A stretch of DNA of 45,320 nt from Prevotella sp. (lineage in GTDB: Bacteria; Bacteroidota; Bacteroidia; Bacteroidales; Bacteroidaceae), in assembly GCA_021204905.1 (NCBI GenBank), contig JAJPYN010000017.1:1-45320 (forward strand). The letters run 5' to 3'. Shown here piece after piece: positions 31,462-40,227 of this stretch (positions are counted from its first letter, which is position 1; each line of letters starts with the position of its first letter). A program made the translations under genes and the position numbers. The notes beneath the pieces are model-generated. The model was given only the letters and a program-made list of their open reading frames with translations, had not been told where the DNA came from and did not search any database.

Positions 31462-34458
31462 TTAAAGATTAATGGTAAGACCGAACAGGAACTGGCGCGT
31501 GCGCGGGAACTGGTCGTAGCGGCAGTCGACACCGGGTGTCAGGCCGGACAGGTTCACTTCCGGGTCGCGTCCCGAGTAGGATGTGATGGTGAACACGTTG
31601 TTGCACGAAGCGTAGAGGCGCAGATCTTGCAACCAGCCGTTGAAGCAGTTCTTAAACGTGTAGCCGAGCGTTATCGTGGCGAGCTTGAAGTAGCTGCCGT
31701 TCTCGAGGTAGCGGTCGGACGGCATCGACGAGTTGGTGTCGAGCGGCTTCTGCTCCTTCGCTACCGACGCGAGCACGTTGCGGCCCTCGGTGATGTTGCC
31801 CATATAGCTGTAATAAGCTTTCGGCTCGTTGAACAGCTTTTGTCCGAACACGCCGGTGAAGAAGAGGTTAAGGTCCCAGTTGCGCCAAGTAAGGTTGTTG
31901 TTCCAACCCATGGTCAACTTCGGCTGCGCGTTGCCCACGATGGTGCGGTCGTCGTCGCTCGGGTTGGTCGTAACCTCGCCCGTGCGCGCGTTGGTGTCCG
32001 GGTCGTGAACGTAGAAGGTGGACACGCCGTCCTCGTTGTAGCCGGCCCATTCCCACATGTAGAACGTGCCGATGGGCTGCCCTTCGATGATGCGCTGGAT
32101 GCTTGCGAGCGATGCGCCGGGCAGACCGGGATAATACTCGTTGATGACGCCGGCGTTATACTTGTCGTTCGAGATGCTGACCACCTTGTTGCGATTGTGC
32201 GAGAAGTTGAGCGAGGCGTCCCAGTTGATGCCGTGGCGGCTTTGCAAAATCGAAGCATTCACGGAGAACTCCACGCCGCGGTTGTTCATCTTGCCCACGT
32301 TGGCCGTAATCCAGTTCACGGGGTAGTAGCTCGTACTTACGGCGTAATCCCAGATCATGTCCTTCGTGGTCTTGTTGTAATACTCGATGCTGCCGTTGAT
32401 GCGCCCGCCGAGGAAGGCGAAGTCGAGACCGATATTGAGCATCGTCGTGGTCTCCCATTTCAGGTCATCGTTCACGTTGCGCGCAGCGGTCAAGCCTTTG
32501 TAGCTGCTCGTGTTACCGTTGGCATCGGTGTAAGTGAAGCGCGCGCCGGAGGTGTAATAGAACCGCGAGGTGTAGATGTCGAAGCCCTCGGAGTTACCGC
32601 TCTGGCCCCATGCCACACGCAGTTTCAAGTCGTCGAAGATGCCGAGGTCCTTAATGAACTTCTCTTCCGACAAGCGCCAAGCGACCGATGCCGAAGGGAA
32701 TGTTGCCCAGCGGTGGTTGGCGCCGAAGGCCGATGAACCGTCGCGGCGTACTGCCACCTGCCCGATGTACTTGCTCTGGTACGAGTAGTTCAGACGGCCG
32801 TAGAACGAGATCATCCTCACTGTCGACTTCGTGTTAGCCCACACAGGGTCGCTGTCCCACGAGTTCGCCATGCCGATGTTGTTCCACCACAGCGTGTCGT
32901 CGTAGAAATTATACCCGTCGGCGCCGAAGCCCTCGCCCGTGTCGCTCTGTTCCCACGAATAGCCGAGCATCACGCCGAGCTTATGGTCGTTCTTAATCGT
33001 CGTGTCGTAGTTGCCGTAGATCTCCATCAGCTTCTTGTAGTCCTCGGTAACGTTGCGCGAGGTCTCGCCGTTGCGGTCGTTGGTCTGGCTCTCGTGCGAA
33101 TAATAGTCTTTGTAACTGTAATTCTGCGTCTCGTAGGAGAAATTGGCGTTAATGAACAGGCCCTCGATAATCTTCAGGTTAATCTTGCCCGTGGCCTGCA
33201 AACGCTTGTACGTGGCGCGGCTGACATCCTCGTAGATGAGCGCCAGAGGGTTGTAGTTGCGCGAAGCGGTATGGTTCTCGTACCACGTGCCGTCCTCGTT
33301 CTTCACGGGCACCAGCGGCGAGTAGTAATACATCGCGTCGTAAGCCGAACCGCCCTCGCTGTTGCGCGGCACGCCCCACTCGTTGCGGATGTTGCCGTTC
33401 ACGCCGAGCGACAGCGTCAGATGGTCTTTCAAAGTCTTCGTCTCGCCGAACGTCCTTACCGTGAAAAGGTTGTTGCCAACACCTTTAATCACGCCGTCGC
33501 GACCGATATAATTGATGCTGACGTTGTAATCGCTGCTCTTGTTGCCGCCCGAGATGGAGAGGTTGTGGTTGTGCGCGAAACCCGTGCGCTGCACCTCCTT
33601 CTTCCAGTTCGTGTCGGCGCCCTCGTCGATGGCGATGGTCAGGCCGTTGTCCGCAGCGTATTTCCGCAGCTGGCCCGCACTCATCATCTCATAGTCGTTC
33701 ACGATGTTGTCGAACGAGACATAACCCTGATACGTAACGCGCGCCGGACCTTCCTGACCCCGCTTCGTCGTAACGATGATGACGCCGTTGGCAGCCTTCG
33801 AACCGTAGATGGCCGTGGCCGAAGCGTCGCGCAGCACGTCGATCGACTCGATGTCGGCCGGCGAGACAAGGTTAAGATTAACACCCGGGATGCCGTCGAC
33901 AACATACAGCGGCTCCGTCGAACCGTTCAGCGTCGATGCGCCGCGAAGGGTCAGCGATGCCACACCGCCGTTCGGGTCGGAGCTCTGCACAACCACCAAG
34001 CCCGGCACCTTGCCTTGCAGCAACTGCCCCGGATCGGTGTACGAACCCACATTGAAATCCTTCGCCTTCACAGTGGAGATCGACCCCGACACATCCTTGC
34101 GCGCGATGCTGCCGTAACCGATCACGACAAGCTCGTCCAAGAGTTCGGAGTCCTCGTAAAGAGTAACGTCAACCACCGCCGACGTAACCTTCACCTCCTG
34201 CTTCGTGTAGCCTACAAAAGAGAACACAAGCGTCTTGTTCCGCTCCACATTTACCGAATACCGGCCGTCAATGTCCGTGATGGCACCGTTGCTGCTGTTA
34301 CCGGCCTCCACCACGCTCACGCCAATGAGCGGCTCGCCGTCCTTGTCAACAACAGTTCCCTGCACCCTGTTCTGCGCAAAGCAGAAAGTGCCCGCCAGCA
34401 AGAACACCGCCAGCAACACCGCACGCGCGGCCCACTTTTTGTTTTTCAGATTTTGCAT
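31462..34458 (-). CDS. SusC/RagA-like TonB-linked outer-membrane transporter
   Basis: A 998-residue transporter. In order: signal peptide to about 28 (LLAGTFCFAQ), a carboxypeptidase-D-like domain (about 32-110; VQGTVVDKDGEPLIGVSV, KTLVFSFVGYTKQEV), the plug (LLDELVVIGYGSIARKDVSG, then LYVVDGIPGVNLNLVSPADI and ASATAIYGSKAANGVIIVTT) and the beta-barrel to the C-terminal FLFGLTINL. It imports the ligand caught by the SusD partner, powered by TonB. It has its own promoter and a 155-nt leader full of short repeats. Confidence 0.96.
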   Translation of the reverse strand: MQNLKNKKWAARAVLLAVFLLAGTFCFAQNRVQGTVVDKDGEPLIGVSVVEAGNSSNGAITDIDGRYSVNVERNKTLVFSFVGYTKQEVKVTSAVVDVTLYEDSELLDELVVIGYGSIARKDVSGSISTVKAKDFNVGSYTDPGQLLQGKVPGLVVVQSSDPNGGVASLTLRGASTLNGSTEPLYVVDGIPGVNLNLVSPADIESIDVLRDASATAIYGSKAANGVIIVTTKRGQEGPARVTYQGYVSFDNIVNDYEMMSAGQLRKYAADNGLTIAIDEGADTNWKKEVQRTGFAHNHNLSISGGNKSSDYNVSINYIGRDGVIKGVGNNLFTVRTFGETKTLKDHLTLSLGVNGNIRNEWGVPRNSEGGSAYDAMYYYSPLVPVKNEDGTWYENHTASRNYNPLALIYEDVSRATYKRLQATGKINLKIIEGLFINANFSYETQNYSYKDYYSHESQTNDRNGETSRNVTEDYKKLMEIYGNYDTTIKNDHKLGVMLGYSWEQSDTGEGFGADGYNFYDDTLWWNNIGMANSWDSDPVWANTKSTVRMISFYGRLNYSYQSKYIGQVAVRRDGSSAFGANHRWATFPSASVAWRLSEEKFIKDLGIFDDLKLRVAWGQSGNSEGFDIYTSRFYYTSGARFTYTDANGNTSSYKGLTAARNVNDDLKWETTTMLNIGLDFAFLGGRINGSIEYYNKTTKDMIWDYAVSTSYYPVNWITANVGKMNNRGVEFSVNASILQSRHGINWDASLNFSHNRNKVVSISNDKYNAGVINEYYPGLPGASLASIQRIIEGQPIGTFYMWEWAGYNEDGVSTFYVHDPDTNARTGEVTTNPSDDDRTIVGNAQPKLTMGWNNNLTWRNWDLNLFFTGVFGQKLFNEPKAYYSYMGNITEGRNVLASVAKEQKPLDTNSSMPSDRYLENGSYFKLATITLGYTFKNCFNGWLQDLRLYASCNNVFTITSYSGRDPEVNLSGLTPGVDCRYDQFPRTRQFLFGLTINL

Positions 34459-34528
34459 AGGTTTTTTAGGTTTGTTTGTTAGTGTATGTAAATGAATTTT
34501 TTAGTTGGTCGCAACATTAATTGCTTGT

Positions 34529-34610
34529 AGCATTAGTTGTTGTCAGCATTAGTTGTTAGAAGCATTAGCCTTTTAGTTGTCAGCATTAGCCTTTTAGTTG
34601 TTGTTAGCAT
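34529..34610. repeat. Repeats of 16-24 bp in the susC leader
   Basis: On the plus strand the unit AGCATTAG recurs at about 34529, 34545, 34561, 34582 and 34606. The 34561 and 34582 units are identical over 20 bases. The array lies between the promoter and susC, so it is transcribed as part of the 5' leader. Confidence 0.8.
34533..34610 (-). CDS. Possible 25-residue leader peptide before susC
   Basis: On the minus strand an ATG at 34610 opens 25 codons (MLTTTKRLMLTTKRLM and so on) to a TAA. The repeat period of 21 bp keeps the frame. The ATG falls only a few bases after the expected transcription start. No homologue or ribosome-binding site is known to me, so coding status is uncertain. Confidence 0.25.
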   Translation of the reverse strand: MLTTTKRLMLTTKRLMLLTTNADNN

Positions 34611-34619
34611 TAGTTTTCG

Positions 34620-34650
34620 CAAAAATAAATCTTTTCCTAAATGCCGCAAA
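34620..34650 (-). promoter_or_regulatory. Promoter of susCD
   Basis: On the minus strand TTTG at 34650-34647 and TATTTTTG at 34627-34620 are 19 nt apart, matching the Bacteroidota -33/-7 pattern. Confidence 0.7.
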
Positions 34651-34692
34651 ATTTTTCAAATTAATTTTTTGTTACAACCCCCTTCGGCAAAG

Positions 34693-34724
34693 AAAAAAGG
34701 AGACACCCCTCGCCGGGCGCCTCC
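34693..34724 (-). terminator. Rho-independent terminator of the secreted-protein operon
   Basis: On the minus strand a 10-bp stem with two G-T pairs (34715-34724 with 34699-34708) is followed by a run of six T (34693-34698). It lies 36 nt after the stop of the 420-residue gene and separates that operon from the susCD promoter. Confidence 0.8.
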
Positions 34725-34759
34725 CTTTGTTAAATGTAAAAACTGTTTTTCTTTGCCGC

Positions 34760-36022
34760 TTACTCCACGACAATCTTCGTTGCCTTGCCGCCGGTCTTGA
34801 CGATGTTCAGACCCTTCTGCGGAGCGTTGAGCCGCTTGCCGTCGATGGAATAATACTCCGGTGCGGCGTGGCTGTCGTCCGTCGCGGCGCTAATCTCCTG
34901 AATGCCCGTCGCAGCGTACTCCTGCGTGTCGAACACCCAACCTATGCGGCGCGCGTAATCCTCGCCCTCGCCCTCGAAATAATGGAAGGCCATGCCGCAG
35001 ATATAACGGCCGTCGGGAGTGATGTCCGTCGGGTAGTTCCAATCTTGCTCTTCGTCATACTCCGCGAACTCCGTCACTGCCGGATAAACATCGCTCATAT
35101 ACTGCACTTCGTCCTTGCCGGCCAGCCAGATAAGGGCCTTGCGCGCGTCAGAATCGGGGTCGCCCGTGTGAGCGATTATCGTGCCGTCGTCGGCAATGCG
35201 CGTCGAGGTGCAAACAGTGCCTGTGGATGTCGTTGCGGTGGCAATCATCTCGCGGCTCTCAACGTCGTAAAGTCCCAGATAGTGCGACCCGCCGTATTCG
35301 CCGTCGTTCTCCTGAATGGTGAACGCGATATACTTGCCGTTGTGGCTCATCGCCGTGGGGCTGTACCAATAATACTTGTTCGGGAAAATGTCCTTGCAAA
35401 GCACTTCAAGATCATACTCGCCGGTGTCGTCGTTGAGCACCCACAGCAAACCGCCCTGATGAGCCTCCTCGTCGATGGCATAACCGCAGATATACTTGCC
35501 GTCGTCGCTGACGTTAAGCGCCACAGTGCCTTGTATGGCGCACCCTATTTCCTGCTCCGTCGGCTCATGGAGCAATGTTAAATCCGCGTCGCCGCTTTTC
35601 TTGTAGAATGCGTGGGTGATGAAATAATCCTCCACGGCATCGCCCACGATAATGCTCTCGTCCGTCGTGGCGCCGCGCGCAATGGCATAAGTGCTGTTGC
35701 CGTTGCCGTAAGTGAGGGTGGCGGTCGCGTCGAGAGGGTTATACGCGTAAATGGCGCCTGTCAGCCAACCGAGCATCAAGCCGCTGTTGGTAACGGCAGC
35801 AAATTCGCCTTCGTCGTCAATGTTATATATGTCTCCCGTCTCCATATCGCACAAGGCCGAAGCGATATGCGAGCACGCAACATATTTCCCGTTCGGCGAG
35901 ATGCCTATCGCCCACATCATCTGCGTGTCCGCCCCTTGCGTGAGCACGGTGAAACCGTAGTTGTCGGCATAGCACGCCGCACCAACCAGCGCGACGACGG
36001 CTGTAAATAAAAACTTTTTCAT
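34760..36022 (-). CDS. Secreted repeat protein, probable beta-propeller, with C-terminal sorting-like tail
   Basis: A 420-residue secreted protein: signal peptide (MKKFLFTAVVALVGAACYA), then repeated blocks of the kind SPNGKYVACS, SDDGKYICGYA, SHNGKYIAFT, ADDGTIIAHTG and TPDGRYICGMA spaced by about 50-70 residues. Such spacing and sequence suggest a beta-propeller similar to TolB or WD-like repeats. It ends in YYSIDGKRLNAPQKGLNIVK and TKIVVE, related to the tails of its neighbours. The function is unknown; a surface binding or scaffold role is possible. It is the last gene of the four-gene minus-strand operon, 36 nt after the Omp28-like gene. Confidence 0.75.
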   Translation of the reverse strand: MKKFLFTAVVALVGAACYADNYGFTVLTQGADTQMMWAIGISPNGKYVACSHIASALCDMETGDIYNIDDEGEFAAVTNSGLMLGWLTGAIYAYNPLDATATLTYGNGNSTYAIARGATTDESIIVGDAVEDYFITHAFYKKSGDADLTLLHEPTEQEIGCAIQGTVALNVSDDGKYICGYAIDEEAHQGGLLWVLNDDTGEYDLEVLCKDIFPNKYYWYSPTAMSHNGKYIAFTIQENDGEYGGSHYLGLYDVESREMIATATTSTGTVCTSTRIADDGTIIAHTGDPDSDARKALIWLAGKDEVQYMSDVYPAVTEFAEYDEEQDWNYPTDITPDGRYICGMAFHYFEGEGEDYARRIGWVFDTQEYAATGIQEISAATDDSHAAPEYYSIDGKRLNAPQKGLNIVKTGGKATKIVVE

Positions 36023-36058
36023 ATCTGCCTGATTTTTAATGTTTTATATCCTTTTCAA

Positions 36059-38101
36059 TCACTTGACAACCACCTTCTTCACGCTGCCGTCCGACATCTT
36101 GACGATGTTCACGCCCTTGGCCGGAGCAGCCAGCCGCGTGCCGTCAACAGCATAGCGCGCCGTCTCCGCAGCGTCTTTCTCCGCAACGACGGAGCTGATG
36201 CCGGTGATCTCCGACAGCTCGAACATATTGCAGTTGTTCACGTATGCCGTCGCCTGCGTGGTCCAATACGCCGCCGTGCCGGAGAAGCGCAGCATCGGGC
36301 CGCTGATGAACGCCACAATCTTCATGTTCCAAGGCTTCCAACTGCTGTCGAGCGTAACCACATAGTTGTTCTCATACGAGCTCGAGCTGTTCTCAAACCA
36401 GTCGATGTCGTCGCCGTAGCAATACGACAGCGTGCGCCGCAGCACATTGTTGTGAACATAGCTATAGCTCGACGTCCCGCTGTAATTCTCTTGGTAGTTG
36501 ATGAGGCTGTCTTCGAGCAAAAAGACGTTAAGCACATCGTCGCCGAGCAGGTCCTTCGCGATATCCACGCCCGTGCCCGACACTTTCACGTTGAGCACGC
36601 GCGACGACTCGTTATAGCTTGCCGAAATATCCACGGGCAGGAACGCCGGAACGGTGGCATAATAGTTGTCCACGGCCTCGTCGAACAGCTCCGCGGCGGC
36701 ATCTTGGTAGTCGGCGCTGTAACCCACCTCAAACGAGATCTCGCTCGAACCGGGGATATTGCTGTCGTTGAGGATGGCGCGGTCGAACGAGGCCATAGGA
36801 TAAGCCGTGATGAGCAGGAAATACTCGATGTAATCCATCGTGCTGTAAACATACTGCATGCCCAAATCCTCGGAAACGGCATACGGGTCGTCGCCCATGC
36901 CCAGCGCGTGATGGGCCACCAGCGCATATTTGCCGGGGTTGTTCGCCTGAACCTTCGCCAGCGTCTCGTGGCCGAGAGGGCAATAGCCGCACTGCACCGA
37001 CGTGAACTCCTCGATAAGGTGCATCTGGCGGTCGACAGACGTGTTGTAAACAATGAACGTGCCGTCGAGCTCGTCGTCCGTAGTGCCCGACGTGGGCGTC
37101 TCGCCGTTGATCTGGTCGACATACACCTTGAGCGTGTGCCCGGCAGCGGTAATCTCCATATCCTCGGGAACGGCATACGTGCCGCTGACGGTCTGGTAGG
37201 ACGAAGAAAGCGCCGCGGGGCTGCTCTGCGTGTCGACAACCTCATCGTCGACGGCAACCTTTATCGTGTAGCTGTCAGGCATCTTCTCGCCGTAGTTCCT
37301 GATGTCGTAACTGTAATGCAAGTCCGACCCCGCCAATGCGTACTGGTCGTACGTCAGGTTGTTCAGGCTGAGGTCATAGTCGGGGAAATCGCCGCCCTTA
37401 ACCACGGCCTGAATGCACAGGTGTCCTTGGTCGAAAGCGTACCAGTCGAGCCCGTAGTCGGCGTTCATATAAAGCAGGAAGCCGTAGGTGCTGGAATAGA
37501 AACCGTCGTCGAAATCCTCGTCGGAGACAAGGGGATAGTTGCTCGAGGTCTGCGTGTACTGGAAACCGATGACGTAATACTTGCCCTGCTGAATCGTTAC
37601 GGGGCTTCCGAGCGTTACATCGTTCCAACCGAGGCAAGGGGTGTAAGACGACAAATCTACTTCCGCCTTAACGTTATTACTGTCGTAGCCGCTCAGGTCG
37701 TTATAGCTGTCAAGCTCCATCACAAACGCGTTCGTAACCGTTGTCGCACTGTCGGCAAGGGCGAAACGTATCTTCGTTATCTCGCCGCCGACGAACTTGC
37801 TTATCATGTCCGGCTCGAACACGTCGGCAGCCTTCACCTCGCCGTTGACATAGATGTAACCCATGCCGCCGTAGCCGTCGCCGAGCAGCTCGGGCAGATA
37901 GTCGGTGTCGTAGTAGCCCGCGATGCGCTCGCCGGTGTCCATCGCTATCTTCTGCTGCGGTGCCTTCTTCGCGCCTTTCTTCACAAGCGTTTCCATAGCA
38001 TCGCCCGCCGGAGCCTTCGCCGCCGCGCCTGCGGTCTTCACCTGTGCGCTTGCAGTGAGGAACAGCACAAGCATCGCCGAGAGTGTAAAAATCTTCTTCA
38101 T
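36059..38101 (-). CDS. Omp28-like secreted protein with thioredoxin-like CGYC motif
   Basis: A 680-residue secreted protein. Signal peptide to Gln20 (MLVLFLTASAQ), an N-terminal beta-rich domain (about 50-240; DTGERIAGYYDTD, ADVFEPDMISKFVGGEITK), an Ig-like part (about 240-355), then an Omp28/thioredoxin-like domain starting RQMHLIEEFTSVQCGYCPLGH, with Cys371 and Cys374 and a later YPMASFDR in the place of the cis-proline loop. The tail is ARYAVDGTRLAAPAKGVNIV. The Cys pair suggests disulfide exchange or a structural remnant. It is 26 nt after its paralogue. The function is unknown. Confidence 0.82.
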   Translation of the reverse strand: MKKIFTLSAMLVLFLTASAQVKTAGAAAKAPAGDAMETLVKKGAKKAPQQKIAMDTGERIAGYYDTDYLPELLGDGYGGMGYIYVNGEVKAADVFEPDMISKFVGGEITKIRFALADSATTVTNAFVMELDSYNDLSGYDSNNVKAEVDLSSYTPCLGWNDVTLGSPVTIQQGKYYVIGFQYTQTSSNYPLVSDEDFDDGFYSSTYGFLLYMNADYGLDWYAFDQGHLCIQAVVKGGDFPDYDLSLNNLTYDQYALAGSDLHYSYDIRNYGEKMPDSYTIKVAVDDEVVDTQSSPAALSSSYQTVSGTYAVPEDMEITAAGHTLKVYVDQINGETPTSGTTDDELDGTFIVYNTSVDRQMHLIEEFTSVQCGYCPLGHETLAKVQANNPGKYALVAHHALGMGDDPYAVSEDLGMQYVYSTMDYIEYFLLITAYPMASFDRAILNDSNIPGSSEISFEVGYSADYQDAAAELFDEAVDNYYATVPAFLPVDISASYNESSRVLNVKVSGTGVDIAKDLLGDDVLNVFLLEDSLINYQENYSGTSSYSYVHNNVLRRTLSYCYGDDIDWFENSSSSYENNYVVTLDSSWKPWNMKIVAFISGPMLRFSGTAAYWTTQATAYVNNCNMFELSEITGISSVVAEKDAAETARYAVDGTRLAAPAKGVNIVKMSDGSVKKVVVK

Positions 38102-38127
38102 AAGTAAATCGTTTTTTTATCTCATAT

Positions 38128-40212
38128 TTATTTAATTATCACTTTCTTCACGCTGCCGTCCGACATCCTGACGATGTTCACGCCCTTCTGCGGAGAGGCA
38201 ATGCGCGTGCCGCCGACAGTGTAGCGTGCCGTCTCGCAAGCCGCGCCCTCAGCCGCAACAACAGGTTGGATGCCCGTCGCCCCGGTCAGCGACACCATAT
38301 TGCAGTTGTTCACATACGCAGCGTCGAGGTCGTCGTAGATATAGCGCGTGCCGCCCGAGACGTAGGTCATCGCCCCGGCAATGAACGCCACAATCTTGAT
38401 GTTGTCCGCGTCCCACGAGCTGTCGAGCGTGCAGTAGTAAGTGTTCGAATAGGTGCTGCTGCTCGTCCAGTTGATGTCGTCGCCGTAATCCTGCGGCAGC
38501 ACGGCGCGCAGCACGTTGTTGTGAACGTAACCGCCGCTCAAGAAATACCCGTTGCTTACGTCGCCGTTCACATAGTCCTCCTGTATGCCCTCTATGCCGT
38601 CTTCGAGGATATACACCGTGAGCGTGTTGTCGGCAAGGATATCCTGCGCGCCGTCCACGCCGCTGCCCGAGACGGTGATAGTCGCTTTCCGCGTGCCGCT
38701 GTCGTAGGCGGCGGAAATATTCACGGTAGCAAAGGCGGGTATCGACGAGTAAGCGGCATCAACGGCGGCGTCGATGGCCTTCGCGGTATTTTCCTGCGTC
38801 TCCTCGTCCTCAACATAACCGGTGGGGGAGGAGGCGCTATACTCCGCACCGTAACCGATGCCGATAGCAACATCATTGCCCGCGTTAAGCTCGCTGTTCT
38901 CAAGGGCAATGCGGTCGAACGCAGCCATAGGATAGCCCGTAATTTGGAGGTAATTCTGGATGTTGTTTATACTGTAATCGCTGGTTATGTACATCGGGTC
39001 GCTGCCCATAAGCAAGCCGTGCAGCGCCACCCACGCATATTTGCCGGGCTGCGACGCCTGCAACTTCTCCAGCACGTTATGTCCCATCGGGCACCAGCCG
39101 CAATACACCGACGTGAACTGCTCGATGAGGTGCATCTGCCGCGTTACGCCCTCGGTGTAAACCTTGAACGAGGTCTGCAGCGTGTCGTCCCTCGTGCCCG
39201 CCTCAGGCGCCGCACCGTTGATCTTGTCAACATAAACCTTGAAAGTATGGTCGAGCTCCGACGTGTCAACCCACGAGATGTCCGTCTTGCCGCTGACGGT
39301 CTGGAACGACGAGGTGAGCGTTATCGGGGTGTCAAGCGAATCCGTCACCACGTCGTCAACGGCAATCTTTAGCATATAGCTCTCGGGAACGGTATTGCCG
39401 TAGTTCTTCACCTTGAAACTGTAATGATAGCCCTCGTTCACGCCGGCATATTTGTCCGCCGTAAGGTACTGCAAAGCAATATCATCGTCAGCGAAGTCGC
39501 CGCCCTCGACAACAGCCTGGATGCACGCCTGGCCCTTGCTCGTCTGCTGATACCACATCGGCCCCGTTTGGACATTGCTCCATTTGAAATAAGAAATGAA
39601 GCCGTAGCCGCTCGTGTATTCCGTGTCAATATTGCCGTCGGTCATAATCGGACAGGCATTGCTGTCTTGATAATATCCGTAACCTATCAAATACCATTTG
39701 TTCTCCTTTATCTCCAGCGGCTCCGGCAACTCCACTTCATACCAGCCTGTCTCGGTAACGGTCGCGGAAAGGGAGATGTCTACCTTCGGGGTAAAGCCTG
39801 ATATGGCCGAGTCGAAAGGATTGGTCTCCATGATAAACGCATCGGTAAGCTGTACGGAACCCATGGCAGCGGCAATGCCGAAACGCAACTTCGTAATCTT
39901 CCCGCCGACAAACTTGTCCGTCATATCTGTCTCGAACACGTCGGCGATGTAGATGGTCTGGTCGGGATAGGTTACCCAACCGTTCATATGGGAGCCGTCG
40001 TTCGGCAACTCATCCGTGTCGTAAAAGCCCAGCACGCGCTCGCCCGTCTCAAGCTCGATCTTCTTCAGCGGAGCTTGTGCCGCACTTTCGGACATCATCA
40101 GCACGGGAGCATTCCCCGCGTCTCTGTAACTCGTCCCGCTCGCGACAGTCTGCGCACCGGCCGTCAAAGCCGCCGCCGCACACGCCGCCAACAGGGTAAT
40201 AGTCCTTTTCAT
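38128..40212 (-). CDS. Omp28-like secreted protein with thioredoxin-like CGWC motif
   Basis: A 694-residue paralogue of the next gene, with the same order of parts: signal peptide (LLAACAAAALTAGAQ), beta-rich N-terminal domain (ETGERVLGFYDTDELP, ADVFETDMTDKFVGGKITK), Ig-like part, then RQMHLIEQFTSVYCGWCPMGH with the Cys pair again at residues 371 and 374, GYPMAAFDR, and the tail ARYTVGGTRIASPQKGVNIV. It has extra acidic residues (VEDEETQENTAKA) in the C-terminal half. The two paralogues arose by tandem duplication and have since diverged. It is 15 nt after the M6 protease gene. Confidence 0.82.
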   Translation of the reverse strand: MKRTITLLAACAAAALTAGAQTVASGTSYRDAGNAPVLMMSESAAQAPLKKIELETGERVLGFYDTDELPNDGSHMNGWVTYPDQTIYIADVFETDMTDKFVGGKITKLRFGIAAAMGSVQLTDAFIMETNPFDSAISGFTPKVDISLSATVTETGWYEVELPEPLEIKENKWYLIGYGYYQDSNACPIMTDGNIDTEYTSGYGFISYFKWSNVQTGPMWYQQTSKGQACIQAVVEGGDFADDDIALQYLTADKYAGVNEGYHYSFKVKNYGNTVPESYMLKIAVDDVVTDSLDTPITLTSSFQTVSGKTDISWVDTSELDHTFKVYVDKINGAAPEAGTRDDTLQTSFKVYTEGVTRQMHLIEQFTSVYCGWCPMGHNVLEKLQASQPGKYAWVALHGLLMGSDPMYITSDYSINNIQNYLQITGYPMAAFDRIALENSELNAGNDVAIGIGYGAEYSASSPTGYVEDEETQENTAKAIDAAVDAAYSSIPAFATVNISAAYDSGTRKATITVSGSGVDGAQDILADNTLTVYILEDGIEGIQEDYVNGDVSNGYFLSGGYVHNNVLRAVLPQDYGDDINWTSSSTYSNTYYCTLDSSWDADNIKIVAFIAGAMTYVSGGTRYIYDDLDAAYVNNCNMVSLTGATGIQPVVAAEGAACETARYTVGGTRIASPQKGVNIVRMSDGSVKKVIIK

Positions 40213-40227
40213 CGTTCTCTCTTTTGT

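Noticed and set aside
32983..34482. 499-codon frame antisense to susC
   Set aside because: SusC motifs on the other strand are complete. The antisense translation is low in recognisable structure.
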